From Siniperca chuatsi (Eukaryota > Chordata > Actinopteri > Centrarchiformes > Sinipercidae): a DNA stretch of 64,000 nucleotides. A model generated the notes under the pieces. That model did not search any database. It was not told where the DNA came from and saw nothing but the letters and a program-made list of their open reading frames with translations. Location of the stretch: NCBI RefSeq assembly GCF_020085105.1, contig NC_058051.1:25081455-25145454 (forward strand), read 5' to 3'. Positions 1-11,884 of this stretch are shown piece after piece; the stretch's first letter is position 1, and each line of letters opens with the position of its first letter. A program made the translations under genes and the position numbers.

Positions 1-835
1 ATAAAGCAGGACACCGCAGGGAGTTGAATCCCATCTCGGTAAACAGTCTTTTGCTTTTTGTGTCTAAAATGTTAGTAAAAGCAAAACCTGCATTACATGT
101 GGTTTGTGGTCAATGTCATGCTATTTTGAGATACTGAGCTGTAGCCACAAATGCGTGAAGTCTGTAGCTTTGAAACAATTTTTTGATTTATTATGAATTT
201 CTGATATTTATGTTGCTTGGTTTTTGGCATTTCTTTCATTAGAACATCCAAAAGCAGCACAAAAGTCTGGCATTTTCTACTATTTAAACGGGTCAGAACA
301 CAGCTGCAAGATGCAATATGTCCTGTAGATCTCAAGAGCTTGCAGTGTGCACTCCCAGTGTCCTCAACAATACACTCGTGTTAAATCGATCGGATGAACG
401 GTGGTCGACAAATTTGAAGGACAGACATATATATATATATACAGATTCCTTCCTTTATCGTTAGATTCATGCAGTTTTAATGAGTGGAAAATATCTGATT
501 ATGCTAACCTAACTGACGTAATTTGGTCATTAAGTCTAATGTCTTTGGCATTACGTTTTGTAATTGGAGGTATGCTGAGTTATTTTAGTGAAATGTAAAT
601 CAAAATAATCCCAGTTTACATCATTATTAAACAACGTAGCTCTACGCAAGAACTAGTTTGTGTGGTTTAACCCATTTCAATTTAGAAAACACTTTGCTAT
701 GTTTGAACTTCAAAGAGCTGGTGCAACCACCTCCAGGAGGGAAAAATCCTTGTATCTCTCAACTGTTATATCCATCTAATAAAACCAAACTTGTGGACAT
801 TAAAGCTTAACTCTACTTTACTCTCTTACATTCAG
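1..835 (+). other. ptpn1: Intron of ptpn1 (3' part)
   Basis: Everything upstream of the ptpn1 terminal exon is read as intron. It ends in a pyrimidine-rich stretch followed by the acceptor AG at 834-835. A short (AT)n run lies at about 426-441. I recognise no exon or RNA gene here; small ORFs in this stretch lack codon structure or homology. The upstream catalytic exons of the gene lie outside the window. Confidence 0.75.
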
Positions 836-1127
836 TTCCTCACAAGAGTTGGAGCTGCGAAAGAGGAACACTGCTGCCCCCCAGCCTCCTCCTGATGATG
901 CTGATCAGCTCGATGGCCACATGGGAATCCAAGATCATACCTCCAAAGCTCCAACCAAATCCAAGCAGCAGCACGTGACCGAGGAGCAGGAGCTGCCCGA
1001 GGCAACGGAGCAGCCAAAGGAAAGCCCTCCTGTACCAGGGACTTGGTCCCCTCTAATAACCAACATGTGCCTGTGCACAGCACTGGCTCTCGGTGCTTAC
1101 GCCTGCTATCGAGCCTATTTCCACTAA
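836..1127 (+). CDS. ptpn1: PTP1B, last coding exon (C-terminal ER-anchor tail)
   Basis: This is the terminal coding exon of tyrosine-protein phosphatase non-receptor type 1. The enzyme dephosphorylates insulin, leptin and other receptor kinases and is held on the cytosolic face of the ER by a C-terminal hydrophobic anchor. The exon starts after AG at 834-835 with a split codon and reads about 96 residues to TAA at 1125-1127. The first two thirds are a low-complexity, Pro/Gln/Glu-rich linker, as in the poorly conserved PTP1B tail. The last 27 residues hold the diagnostic part: a Trp-x-Pro motif, an Asn-Met-Cys start of the hydrophobic segment, then Gly-Ala-Tyr-x-Cys-Tyr-Arg close to the C terminus, matching the PTP1B anchor. 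The phosphatase domain is not in the window. Identification rests on the anchor and on the neighbours cebpb and peds1. PTPN2-like tails are the main alternative. Confidence 0.85.
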
Positions 1128-3101
1128 TGTCTGTCCTTCCTCCTCCTTTTTGTTCCTCCCTGTCTCTCCACTGATGTTGCAAAGTGGACTAGGCTGGCCA
1201 ATCAGCCTGCTTTGACTCTGGGTTTACTCTGCAAGTGAGTGGATTATTTGGACTTCAGCAGATTCAGGTTCACTCGTTTATTTTACAAATGCAGTGCGAG
1301 GGGTTGGTTGGTTGGGAATAACAGGCTGCCAATCCTTATTACCCACCCAAACACTCTATCAGTATGTCATCTTGGATGCTCAGGGCCTCAGTTTTTCAGG
1401 TGTCACAACCCAAATATGTGTGCCGACGTATACGCAGACCCAACAGACGATACGTAGTCTGTAGAGGAAAAGGGTTTGTTTTAGCTCCCCTGTTCTGTGA
1501 ATCAGGATGAATGGCCTATCAGCCAATTTTACGTGTCTCCTCTCTTATTTACCAAATGTGTATGTGTTCTTCCATTTCATCTTTTACTGAGGTGTCCGTT
1601 AGGATTTCACTTTCTTTTGCTGACACAAATGGATAAGAAATCATAGAGCCAGATTTTTTGACCAGCCTGTCTGAAAATATGCCAGTAAGGGAGACACTTT
1701 TAAAAAAAATGTTTATTCTTTTGTTATGGGTCAATATTAAACCCAACAGTAAGGTGAAGTATGTGAAAGTAAGAGGGAAGAAACCCCGTGCCCACTAGAT
1801 AAGAGATGCATGCTGGGGTGGGCAGTGAATTATCTGTCCTCACTAGTGGCCTGTGTAGGGCTTCAGGAGGCATGCTAGTTGAGTACATACAGTATGTGTG
1901 TGGTTTTGTGTGTTTGTGTATGTACATTTGCGCGAGTGGTAGTTAGTGGAGCTTTCTACTGATGCTTGAGTTAAATCTACTCAGTGAGAAATATTAATAT
2001 ACATTTACAGTATGTCAAATGTGAGATGTAGACCGGGTTTCCTCCTGGTAACTGATTCTCTCTGCGTTTTCTCTCCCTGGTGGCTCAACAGTGACACAGA
2101 AAAGTCTCTTTAAAAACACCATGGTGCAGGGACAGGGTCACATGTCTCATTCTCCATTTGCCTGGCATTCTCAAATTGAAATTGGAAAAAGTCTTGACAT
2201 CTTGAGATTTTTTTTTTAATAAGGTAACACCTGGCTTTTGCTTAGTTACTGTTTGGGAGAACATCTTTTCTGTCACAGTGGATAAAATTGTGTGGAGGCC
2301 TTTCATGCCAAGAGAATGTGGAACATAACCTGAATGCAACTGATACACATTGTAAAGTAATGTGTGAAGTTGCGCACAAGAATGCCAGCTTAATGAGACA
2401 CAAAGTAGCTAACACCCAACTCCTTTCGCCAGCAATACAAATACTTAATAATGTGTCACCCTTTACTTTTATCAAACTCTGAGTTTGAACGGGGAACCAG
2501 GGATTTTGAACAAACCAAAAATCAAACACCAGCACAGGGATGAAAACAATACACTGTAGTGATGATCCGTTGTATCATGGTGTGGCCCTGAGCTGGCAAT
2601 ATTGTTTTGTATGATTTACGTTTTTTTTATTTTTTATTAGCATGCTGCATTTGTGAATCAACAGGTTTGTCCTAAAAAGAGATTAGCTAAGCTGCTAGTA
2701 TTCAGTTTACCTTTGTGACTCGACAAAGTTCAGTACTTGAGTCCGACAGCTGTACCTTTCTTTAGAATGTATAAATGTCCTCTCCAAGGACACACTCTTA
2801 TTAGATATATATATATTTTGTTTTCAAATCAGGTTTCAGTGTGCTGAGTTGTTTTTTTTTTTGTTTGTTTTTTTTGTTCTGCTTTAGCAAGGGATTAAGC
2901 ACCTGTGCAGCTATTGCACCAGGTTTTCCTGATTTTTCTATACTTATGCTGAGCTCAAAACATGTATTTTTTTATTTACATTTGTTGTTTTCCTTTTTTA
3001 AAAAAAAAAGTCTACTGTTGATTTGTTCTGGTTTTTCGAACAGATTTATGTCTATAACCTCATTCTCAGTCTTACTTCTGAACAATGACTATGGTAATAA
3101 A
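1128..3101 (+). other. ptpn1: Probable ptpn1 3' UTR with polyadenylation signal
   Basis: After the ptpn1 stop there is about 2 kb of AT-rich non-coding sequence without recognisable repeats. AATAAA at 3096-3101 is a good candidate polyadenylation signal. The 3' end is inferred from this hexamer only, so transcripts could end earlier or later. Confidence 0.5.
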
Positions 3102-3474
3102 ACATCACACATCACTGTGTTTTTATCTCATTGTTGGGTTGGTAATATGAATAGAAAACGCTGATGTGTCTTACTGAAAAATCAAACCACTAATCAGCTG
3201 CATTAAGTTGGCGGCTTCCATCACTGTGGTCGTTTCAGTGTTTACAGTTGTCTGGGTTTATTTTTCTGTGACCAGAATGAGAAGATGTTGAAGTGGTTTT
3301 TCCACTTTTCCGTTTGTCATCACGAGTTGCATGTAGATATTATAATGAACGTGTCACATCTAATGAAACAGCTTCATAGTAACAAACTGCATGAATCAAA
3401 AACATGAATAATATTTTGTATTATTTTAATCTGACCTGTAGCAGCTATTGTTGAATAATGTATAGTAGGTAGGC

Positions 3475-3862
3475 AAAGCAAGGGTATTTATGTAGGACCT
3501 TTAAACTCAGAGACAATTCAAAGTGATTTATGTAACGTGGAGAAATGGACGTTAAAGAAATGTTAAATGAAATAAGATATAATGAAACACAATTAGACAC
3601 ACAATAATACACAAGAAATACAGTTATAGTGAAGTCGCAGTGCAGTTAATGAGTTGCCCCAAATTCAATAATGCAAATAAAAGTGCAATAGCACTTTAAA
3701 ATCTAACTAATCTAATCTAACTAACTGACAGCGAGAGTGAAGATGTAATTAATATTATAAAGAGTACGGTCTAAACCTGCTGCCATAGGAAAAGCGCAAT
3801 GAGATAACTTCTGTTATGAATTGGCGCTATATAAATAAAATTGAATTGAAATTGAATGTAAC
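3475..3862 (+). repeat. Interspersed repeat with (TTGAA)n-like tail
   Basis: This repeat-like block ends in GCGCTATATAAATAAAATTG followed by TTGAAA-type short repeats at about 3823-3858. That is the 3' tail of a very common teleost retroposon family. Its body resembles copies I recall in many fish introns. No ORF survives. The exact class (SINE or LINE 3' end) is not resolved from sequence alone. Confidence 0.5.
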
Positions 3863-3997
3863 AACAGTAGTAATGTGCTCAGTTCTTCTGGTTCTTGTCA
3901 TTTTAATGATAATCAGTAATAACTTCAAGTCATCAATCAATGAAAAGCTGCTGCACACTAAACAAAATAACCACATTTGAAGGCTCAGAAGTATTGG

Positions 3998-4430
3998 TTA
4001 CCACTTTATAATAAGTCACCTTTTATAAGGGGCTTATAAGTTGGCTTTATTAATTTTTAATGAGTTGTTTACTAATGCTTTATAGATTAGTTATAGGACA
4101 TTAATCAGAACAATTTTTGGTTTGCCAGATTAATTCATTAATACTTGCTCAGGGGTTTCTTACATTCTAATAGTTATAAATGTTAATAAGTCATTACTAA
4201 AGGATTTAATAATTAACTCTGCAGTTACAAGTGTTAATGAGTTGTTAATAAATAGATTTTGGTCCATTGTCTACAGCTCTTTTGTAGAAAAAAAGTGGTC
4301 AAACAGTTAAATAGTTAATATTGATGGTTTATAACGTATCTATAAAAAATTTGAATTATGTATTAATAATTAATAAAGACATTAGTTATAACTAATAAAG
4401 GGTGCTGAAAAATCACACCCTTTATTATGT
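3998..4430. repeat. Degenerate AT-rich dispersed repeat
   Basis: A TTAATAA-rich block starts with a CCACTTTATAATAAG-type motif and ends near an AATAAAGGGTG motif, so the two ends are weakly inverted relative to each other. It looks like an old non-autonomous DNA element of the type common in teleosts. No coding content. From its end to about 5990 the sequence is AT-rich intergenic DNA in which I see no gene. Confidence 0.35.
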
Positions 4431-6083
4431 TGCAGAAGATGTATTTAACATTGTGAGTACTGTTATTGTCTGCTTCCAGAGGGGCTGAGTGAAGTGTTGT
4501 AAAAACACCACAAGGTGGCTCTGTGGGACTGTGAAGCTCGCTGCTTCTCTGATGCTTCTCTCCGTCAATATGGAGCCTTGGCTTTTGTTGCAGCCCACTC
4601 TTTCCTGTTTTCTGTATTGAACCTGGGTTTGCTCAGCAAATAGAATCTTTTAACTTACAGTGAACTGGAGTTGGGAATGATCCTCTACTGGCACAACATA
4701 CACTGCCTTCGGTTTTTAAGGGAATTATGATTACGTACGCCACAGCTATTGCTCTCAAATTCAAATTCAAATTGCTTCCAACTACACGAAGAATTTTTTT
4801 TCATGTTCTCAACCTTCCAAAATTGGACTTCTTCCAGTATCTATTCTGGCCAGTCTCACCACAAGCATTACTGATATAAAATTGTTTCTCAACATTTTGT
4901 TGTGGAAACACACCCAGTTCCTTTTTATACGCACACACAAAACTTAAAGACTGATGTCCAAACAGCTCAACTAAACAAGGCCCAAGACATAGAGTTCAGG
5001 TTTAGGTTTAGGTGAACACTAAATGAAGGAAGAAGATGTCTTGAGACACACGCTTGAGTAAATTCCACCACACTGGTGTAGTACAGATAATTTGGCAACA
5101 GTCCTGGCTAGAACTTCCTGTTTGGGAAATAAGAAGCAGGCACTGGTACGTGCTGTACAGGAATGCAACTTAAACAGAGTGAGTAATAGCACTCCCAACC
5201 ACCGCTCTGCTGACGTCAAAGCAAGCAGGCAAGATGGAACACGCTGCACTCATCTGCAGTAGGAAAACTACAATCAAGGTGTGACCAGGGACTGGAACTC
5301 ATCTTATAGCCACAGTTGTTTGATCTGACAGTGTTGTCATGACTCATGCTAAGTTTTGCCATTTTGTTACTTTACTAATTATAAATAAGTTCAGTATTAT
5401 TTTGAATAAATGTCATATCTATGTATGTCATCTCACAGGCCTACACATTTTAATGTTTGTGTTTTTGGTGAGAAATTTAAATTCTTAGATCAGAATATGA
5501 CAGCTCTCAAAAAAAAGTGACTTGAACAAAAGTGCACTATGTGTTTTCCTACAGTGCCTCCTTACTCAGCCAAATTGTGCACAATGCTGACTCCACATTC
5601 ACAATCGACCAAAAGGGATATCTGCCCTGCCTTGCTGACTCTTTCAGCATGTGTCCTCAGTTTAGTTATTAACCTGGAACTTCCCAATAGCTGGCCAGCT
5701 GTGAGGGAGGGTGGGACGATCTTTGACTGTAAGTCACTTTTGTAGCCTGCAGATCATTTTCGCAGGGAGCCAAGCAGGGATCAGGAAATTCCTGAATGAG
5801 AGGGGAGTCAGATCTTTCCAAGTGTGACTCTGCAAAGTCTGAGTCATGAACACACACCAGTGCTGTACAATGGACACTTGATACTAGGAAGTGTGAGTAC
5901 ACTGTCAGGTGTATCATGTTTCTTCATGCCCTTATCATTTCAAAACTTAAAAAATCCAGGGGAGTGAATAAGTCTTAGACAGTTTTCAGTATCAACCAGT
6001 GGTGGAAAGTAACTCAGCACATTTACTCAAGAACTGTCCTTAAGTACAATTTTGAGGTATTTGCATTTTGCTTGAGATTAAAC

Positions 6084-6318
6084 CAGTGATTCCCAACTTT
6101 TTTGGCTTGTGACTCCTCACTAAAAATGCAAGGTCTAGTTGGGGCCACTTGTCAGCAGTCGTTAGCAGTTCCACTGAAGAGAGATTTGCTTTCTAAACTT
6201 CTCAGATGGTTTAATTCAAACAACTGTTCAACTTTCCTACACCATTAATCATCTCACGACCCCTCAGATTTATCTTTGACCCTCTGGAGGGGCCCAGCCC
6301 CTAGGTTGGGAACCACTG
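6084..6318 (+). mobile_element. Short hAT-like element nested inside MITE A
   Basis: A 235-bp insert begins CAGTGATTCCCAAC and ends GTTGGGAACCACTG, giving terminal inverted repeats of about 14 bp. It is flanked by GATTAAAC (6076-6083) and GACTAAAC (6319-6326), an 8-bp duplication with one mismatch. The CAGTG termini and the 8-bp duplication are hallmarks of hAT transposons. It is too short to encode a transposase. A related copy sits at the same position in MITE A copy 2 (43355-43601). Confidence 0.8.
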
Positions 6319-6328
6319 GACTAAACTA

Positions 6329-6878
6329 CAGACGGGGGACAAATTAAAGGAAAAACTTGAATAAAAGAGTAGAGAAACATATAAAATGCAGATGCTTCTG
6401 TGCACCAGGGCTCACCGAATAGTTAGGTGAGTTTGAAAATTATGTGAATAAAATGCTTCGGCCTTTACAGTCATCAGATATCAACTCAGTTGAACACCTA
6501 TGGAGGATTTTGAACTAACATGTAAGACAATGCTCTCCACCACCATCTCCATAAGACCAAATGATATAATATAAACTTTATTTAGTGATGTCTGTGGCTG
6601 TCTCTGATGCTACATGTCCCTTTGTTATGTCTGGCTATGTTTGTTTTTCTTTCTATCTGCTGTACTCAGGTCTCTCTTGCTCTCAATGAGATGACCTGAT
6701 TAAATAAAGGTTGTATATATAAATGTATATATATCTTGTGGAGGAATGGTGTTCATCCCTCCAACAGAGTTCCACAGACTTGGCAAGGAGCACTGAAGCT
6801 GTTCTGGAGGCTCGTGGTGACCTGACTCCATACTAAGACACTTCATGTTGGTTTTTCCTTTAATTTGTCACCCATCTG
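6329..6878 (+). mobile_element. Tc1/mariner-like remnant nested inside MITE A
   Basis: The element has 28-bp terminal inverted repeats matching at 26 positions: left arm 6329-6356 (core GACAAATTAAAGGAAAAAC), right arm 6851-6878. TA dinucleotides at 6327-6328 and 6879-6880 flank it, the target duplication used by Tc1/mariner elements. Around 6470-6520 the plus strand still reads a degraded ...Asp-Ile-Asn-Ser-Val-Glu-His-Leu-Trp... stretch, which resembles the DLNPIEHLW region of Tc1 transposases. The rest of the transposase is lost, and a further fragment interrupts it at roughly 6562-6730, ending in a TTAAATAAAGGTT-type LINE tail. Confidence 0.7.
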
Positions 6879-7157
6879 TAGCTAACTGTATATAAAGTAG
6901 TTAAAACTAGCTCCACCTCGACCAGCTATAAGAGTAAAATGCTACTTAGGCATTAATGCATCAGTATTATTCTAATAATGTGATAATATATCAGTCACAG
7001 AGGCCATTTTTCTGCAAAAAGTACTTTTACTTTTGATCATTTAAGTACATTTTGCTGATAATACCTCTGTACTTAAGTGTGATTTTGAAAGCAGGACTTC
7101 TACTTTTTACATTGTGGTATTGGTACTTAAGTAAAGGATCTGAGTACTTCACCACTG

Positions 7158-9134
7158 GCATCAGACCACCCTTTATTCCTTACTTAAACATGGTGTTCTT
7201 AAGAATATCACTGCTTTTCCTAACCACACAGCATGATTGTTATTATCTGAAATGTAAAAGCACTGTGTTGTTCTCATTAAACTGCAGTGTCTTAGTCTTA
7301 AGTCTTTGGTTACGTCTGTTAAGACATTCACCCGTGAGCAGTTCCTGTTCCTGTTCCTGTCCCCCTGGCTGCTGCTGTTGAAGACCAACCGTCAGACACA
7401 GACATCGATGTGACATATAGTACCTCGACTGTCATAGGCTAAGTTCACGCATGTAGGTCATAGCGTAAATACTAAGAGGCTGGAGCTGGTGCTTCCTCTA
7501 CAAAGCTCCCGCATCCTTCCTCTTGCTGAACACAGCAAGGAGTGACGTTGATTTTGACATATGGTCCACATGTAAACAAAGCTGGCTGACCTGCCTGCCT
7601 AACCACAGTTGTCTCCATGGTGTTCTTTTGGGTTATTGTTGATGTTTTTTTCACAGTAACTGCGGTGAAAGACGACAAATAGTGGTGTGTGACGTGTGAT
7701 TGTGAGTTTTTTCTTTTACTGATGCAACACTGACTCCGTGACAGAAGCACACACATATGAACACACATATGCACACACATATGCTTGTCAGTGATTCTGT
7801 TTGCAACAACAACTTTTTGGGAATGAGGTGAAAGGTAAGACATGGTGAACGTGAGGATGGCCACATTGTTAAGCTAGTGTGGGTGGTGAATGTTTTCATG
7901 GCTGCCACCAGCATCAACACACCCTATTTCCTGTTGAGTAATCTGTACTTGTCAAAGCCCACAAATGACAACTACTATTATATGAAGCTGGTATCTGTGA
8001 TTTCTTGAGTGTACAGCTGAGAATTTACTGTACATTTTACCGATTTTACTGATTACAGGAGCAGCTGTTTCATTTTTAAAATATTCCCCTTTAGGCTGTC
8101 TTACATGCAGTCACAAGATCAGAGGAAAAAAACTCCATCTATCTTTTATCTTCATATCACTGGTCTAAATTCACATCTCTCCTGTCTTAATACATGCCCC
8201 TTTTATTTGTTTTTATTATTATTTTTGTTATTATTATACAAAACACGGATAGTGACTTTACAGATACAATAATAGAAACAATAAAATACACAAGGACAGA
8301 CATACAGATGGTATGGGTAACATACAGAACTTAACACAATACAAACAAACAAAAAACAAACAAGGACAAAACTATAGTTATAATAACAAAAATAATAATA
8401 ATAATATCATGCAATTTTTTGCCCCTTTTAGGTGGGTCTACCTTTCGTTTGAATTAGCATTAAATAACTGAATATAACCTTTTTCCCTGCATAATTGTCA
8501 GTGACAGTTCACACAAACCTATAGAATGACAATAGTCATAGTCAATAGTTGACAATAATGTCAATCAATAGCTGCTATACCAGTTAATATTAAAATTGAT
8601 TTGCAGAGCTGCTTACAGTAAGTGCCCTTCTCATGCCATGCATTTGCACAATGAGTGGTAGCATTTCTTAAATAGACACATTTTCACTTCCATAACAATC
8701 TAAATTTCTGTGGCGTGGTTGTCAAAAAAAAAAAAAAAAAGGACATTAGCTTAACTGACCAGTGTGTCAGAGTGTCTAGTAATCTAGGAAAGTTTTTTAG
8801 GAGAGGTTTGAGGAATCGTGCAATGGGCTGAACTTTCTATATTGCTAGAAACTTCGGCACCTTGGATGTCTTCCTTTTTATAAAGTCCTGCAATAGTGAA
8901 CTACATAAGAAAAGACTCAGGTCTGTGTGGAGGAGCCAGTATGATAATAGTGTATCATATAATAATGTGTTAAATCAGTGTTGGCTCATATCTGGTGAGA
9001 AGTGTTTGTTGACTGTGGATGATTTTCTTATTGTGAGGTGACCCTGAATGACTGAAAGAACTCATATTCACAATTATATTGAATATTGATTGGGGAAAAT
9101 GTTACCAGTTCATCATTTAATATGTCGGAAATTC
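7158..9134. other. Intergenic, no gene seen
   Basis: No supported gene. The stretch holds a short CACACATATG-type tandem at about 7750-7785, an A-rich segment with ATAATAATAAT at about 8200-8410 that looks like a retroposon tail, and a 17-base poly-A at about 8725-8741. The ORFs at 7472-7864 and 7651-7920 overlap the short tandem and match no family I know. Confidence 0.6.
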
Positions 9135-9925
9135 TTCTTCTTCTTATCCTTTCGGCTGTTCCCTTTCAGGGGTCGCCACAGTGAATCATGTGCCTCCATC
9201 TAACCCTGTCCTCTGCATCCTCTTCACTCACACCAATTAACTTCATGTCCTCTCTCACTACATCCATAAATCTCCTCTTTGGTCTTCCTCTAGACCTCCT
9301 GCCTGGCAGCGCCAACCTCAGCATCCTTCTACCAATATATTCACAGTCTCTCCTCTGAACATGTCCAAACCACCTCAATCTGGCCTCTCTGACTTTATCT
9401 CCGAAACGTCTAACATGAGCTGTCCCTCTGATGTCCTCATTCCTGATCCTTTCCGTCCTCGTCACTCCCAAAGAGAACCTCAACATCTTAAGCTCTGCTA
9501 CCTCCAGCTCTGCCTCTTGTCTTTTCTTCAGTGCCACTGTCTCTAAGCTGTACAACATCGCTGGTCTCACCACCGTCTTGAACACCTTTCCTTTCATTCT
9601 TGCTGATACTCTTTTATCACACAACACACCTGACACTTTTCTCCACCCCTTCCAACCTGCTTGCACTCGCCTCTTCACCTCTTTTCCACAGTCTCCATTG
9701 CTCTGAACCGTTGACCCTAAGTACTTAAAGTCCTGCACCTTCTTCACCTCTGCTCTCTGTAACCTCACCGTTCCACCTGGGTCCCTCTCATTGACGCACA
9801 TGTATTCTGTCTTACTGCGGCTAAGCTTCATTCCTCTGTTTTCCAGAGCAGACCTCCATCTCTCTAGATTTTCCTCCACCTGCTCCCTGCTCTCACTACA
9901 AATCACAATGTCATCCGCAAACATC
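9135..9925 (-). mobile_element. RTE-clade LINE, 5'-truncated, reverse transcriptase C-terminal part
   Basis: On the minus strand a 252-codon uninterrupted frame ends at TGA 9166-9168. It begins at the reverse-transcriptase catalytic box (Phe-Ala-Asp-Asp, residues 2-5). It continues through the thumb region (Tyr-Leu-Gly-Ser near residue 69) to the C-terminal motif Arg-Leu-Arg-Trp-Phe-Gly-His-Val typical of RTE (Rex3/BovB-like) LINEs. The TTCTTCTTCTTAT run at about 9132-9146 is the complement of the element's 3' tail. The 5' end is cut off inside the RT domain near 9925, so the endonuclease and the N-terminal RT are missing and the copy is immobile. The lack of stops or frameshifts suggests recent insertion. 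It lies next to a MITE A fragment. Confidence 0.85.
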
Positions 9926-9939
9926 TGTCAGAATGTCCA

Positions 9940-10325
9940 TCACCATTTTACACTACTTTATACTTCTACTCCACTACAATTCAGAGGGAAATATGACACT
10001 TTTGTACTCAGTTACATTTATTTGACAGCAAGAGTTAGTTGTTTTTTTACATATTAAGATTTTACACACAAATCATATGATCATCTTGATGATCATCATA
10101 TGATGCATTGCTATAGATTAAACTACCAGCGTAGTATACAGCGTATAAAGTTATTATTTTTGCTCAACCTCAACCAAATACAACAGTAAAATGATATGTA
10201 CCTATTAATGCATTCGTAATATTAATCCAATAATATAATATATCAATATCATAACGGGATGTATTTGCATTGTGGTATTGCTACTTTTAAGTACACAATG
10301 TGAGTATGTCCTCTTCCACTGCCTT
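9940..10325 (+). repeat. MITE family A, copy 3, truncated, without the nested insert
   Basis: This copy shares the family-A body (TTTATACTTCTACTCCACTAC, CAGAGGGAAATATGACACTT, ATTTATTTGACAGC) and the right-hand GTATTGCTACTTTTAAGTAC region. Its left end is missing and its right end is degraded. At 10117-10130 it reads GATTAAACTACCAG straight through, the position that carries a hAT-like insertion in the copies at 5997 and 43142. Confidence 0.65.
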
Positions 10326-11880
10326 CTATCAATAAAGTACGTCCTACTATCGAAAAATAATCAGAATTTGGTCATATTTTAACATTTTGTAAGAGCAGGT
10401 GTCACTTGAAATGGTGTGTGCGGAATAAACGTTTCAAATATATACAAGAGTGTTCTGGGGGATCCTCCTCAGAGGCCTTTTTGGTATTTGTATAGCAATT
10501 TATGTCTTTTTTTGGAACAGTGATGAAATCTTTATTTTTTATTATCTTAACATGAGAGGCAGCTACATCACCATAATTGCAATTTAGTCCCAAATGGCAC
10601 TAAACATTTTCAATTAGCAGTTTCCAAACTTTAGTAAAAACCCAGTGGAAAGTAAAGTTCTATCAGGCTTCGTTTACATATTAATGTATAAATTGATTTA
10701 TTAATGATACATCATTACAGTGTTTTGTATACAGTAAGGAAACACCTGTCTGTGTAAAGCATCAATTAAACCTTCGCACACAGCGAGTGTATTGAAATAT
10801 CTTCTCACACATGAATGTTGCTCTAATAATTAAGCCAGTGTTCATTTTGCAAGGATGGCCTGGTGTTACACAAGATATGGGCAGTGATACTTGCTGTGTA
10901 GTGACCGCAAGTCACTTCTGCACGTCAGTTTTGTGTTTTCACAGTCATCTACAGCAAAATAGCAGAAGTGAACAAAGATGTTGAAATCTTGGTGCACTTC
11001 AAGACAGATCATGTTCTGGTCCATTTACCGTAGCTCAGGCGGTCTGGCTTCCCGTTACAACCCATGGTCCGGATATCCGGTGTCCCTTTCAGTGAGTGGA
11101 GGAACTGTAATTAAACAAGCAAAATCAAGGTGTTAAAATCACCAGTACTTAGAAATCACATTTATAAATATCTGTTTTTTTGTGGATAAAAAGATGACAC
11201 AGGTTTGGCTACTATCAATAGAGTATTTCAGAGTTTAGGGGCCCAGACATCTTGACCACCTTTTGTCTTTGGTCTAGACTTGAGAATCATAAGTTTCATC
11301 AAGAATCATCTTTCGCTTTAAAACTTTCTGAAAGATTATCTACAGCTTCATGCTCAAATATTTCTGCACAAACCATTTCAATATCTGAGCGTTACTCTAA
11401 AATGACTCTAAAACAACTGCAAGTCAATGCAAGTTCTCTAAATTGGGGTTATATGATCATTAATTTTAGCTCTGGTTAAGTCAGTTTGTGAAATGAAACA
11501 AGATTATTGATGAACAACTTTTACAAATTTAAAGCGGATGGATCCTAAAATGGAAGAAACAACACAACTGAGCATCTCTTTAAACCTGTTTTTCAAAAAT
11601 AATGACCAGATTCAAAGTTGACTCCCGATCTACTGTCAAGATAATAACACATTTTAGAAAGAGTAGTTAGAGTATCACTGGGTTAAAAATAACCCACTAA
11701 GTTTTATCTGCATTCATCTTAAGCTGATTAAAGGAAAAAATGAAGCCTAATTAGAAAATAAACAGGACTCAGAATAGAACTTTGAGGTATCCCACAGCTT
11801 AATTGTGTAATTTTGTAAATAGCAAAATAGATCCGGTAGATAAAATAGAAACTAACTGAGAGTGGTGTCTGTCAGAAACA
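10326..11880. other. Intergenic, no gene seen
   Basis: AT-rich DNA with scattered short ORFs (11252-11479 is the longest) that have no recognisable domain. No splice-flanked coding blocks found. Confidence 0.55.
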
Positions 11881-11884
11881 GATG

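Larger units (their letters stand above)
5997..7157 (+). mobile_element. hAT-like MITE family A, copy 1, interrupted by other elements
   Basis: The block opens with CAGTGGTGGAAAGTAAC and closes with GTACTTCACCACTG, so the ends are inverted copies of CAGTGGTG. Between them lie the AAGTAC-rich motifs typical of a very abundant fish element (ACTCAAG, TTAAGTACAATTTTGAGG, TAAAGGATCTGAGTACTTC). The flanking octamers GTATCAAC (5989-5996) and GCATCAGA (7158-7165) are possible degraded target-site duplications (5 of 8). Two other elements are inserted inside (6084-6318 and 6329-6878). No transposase of its own. Family naming is from memory; the structure is read directly. Confidence 0.7.

Noticed and set aside
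4508-4519. CCACAAGGTGGC as a CTCF site, and the similar word at 18151-18164
   Set aside because: Each departs from the core consensus and has no supporting context; short motifs like this are expected by chance in 64 kb.
7735-7790. Possible repeat array (CRISPR-like)
   Set aside because: It is a simple eukaryotic CACACATATG tandem with no spacers; the genome is vertebrate.
7472-7864. 130-codon minus ORF
   Set aside because: It overlaps a CACACATATG short tandem and has no domain; codon structure looks random.
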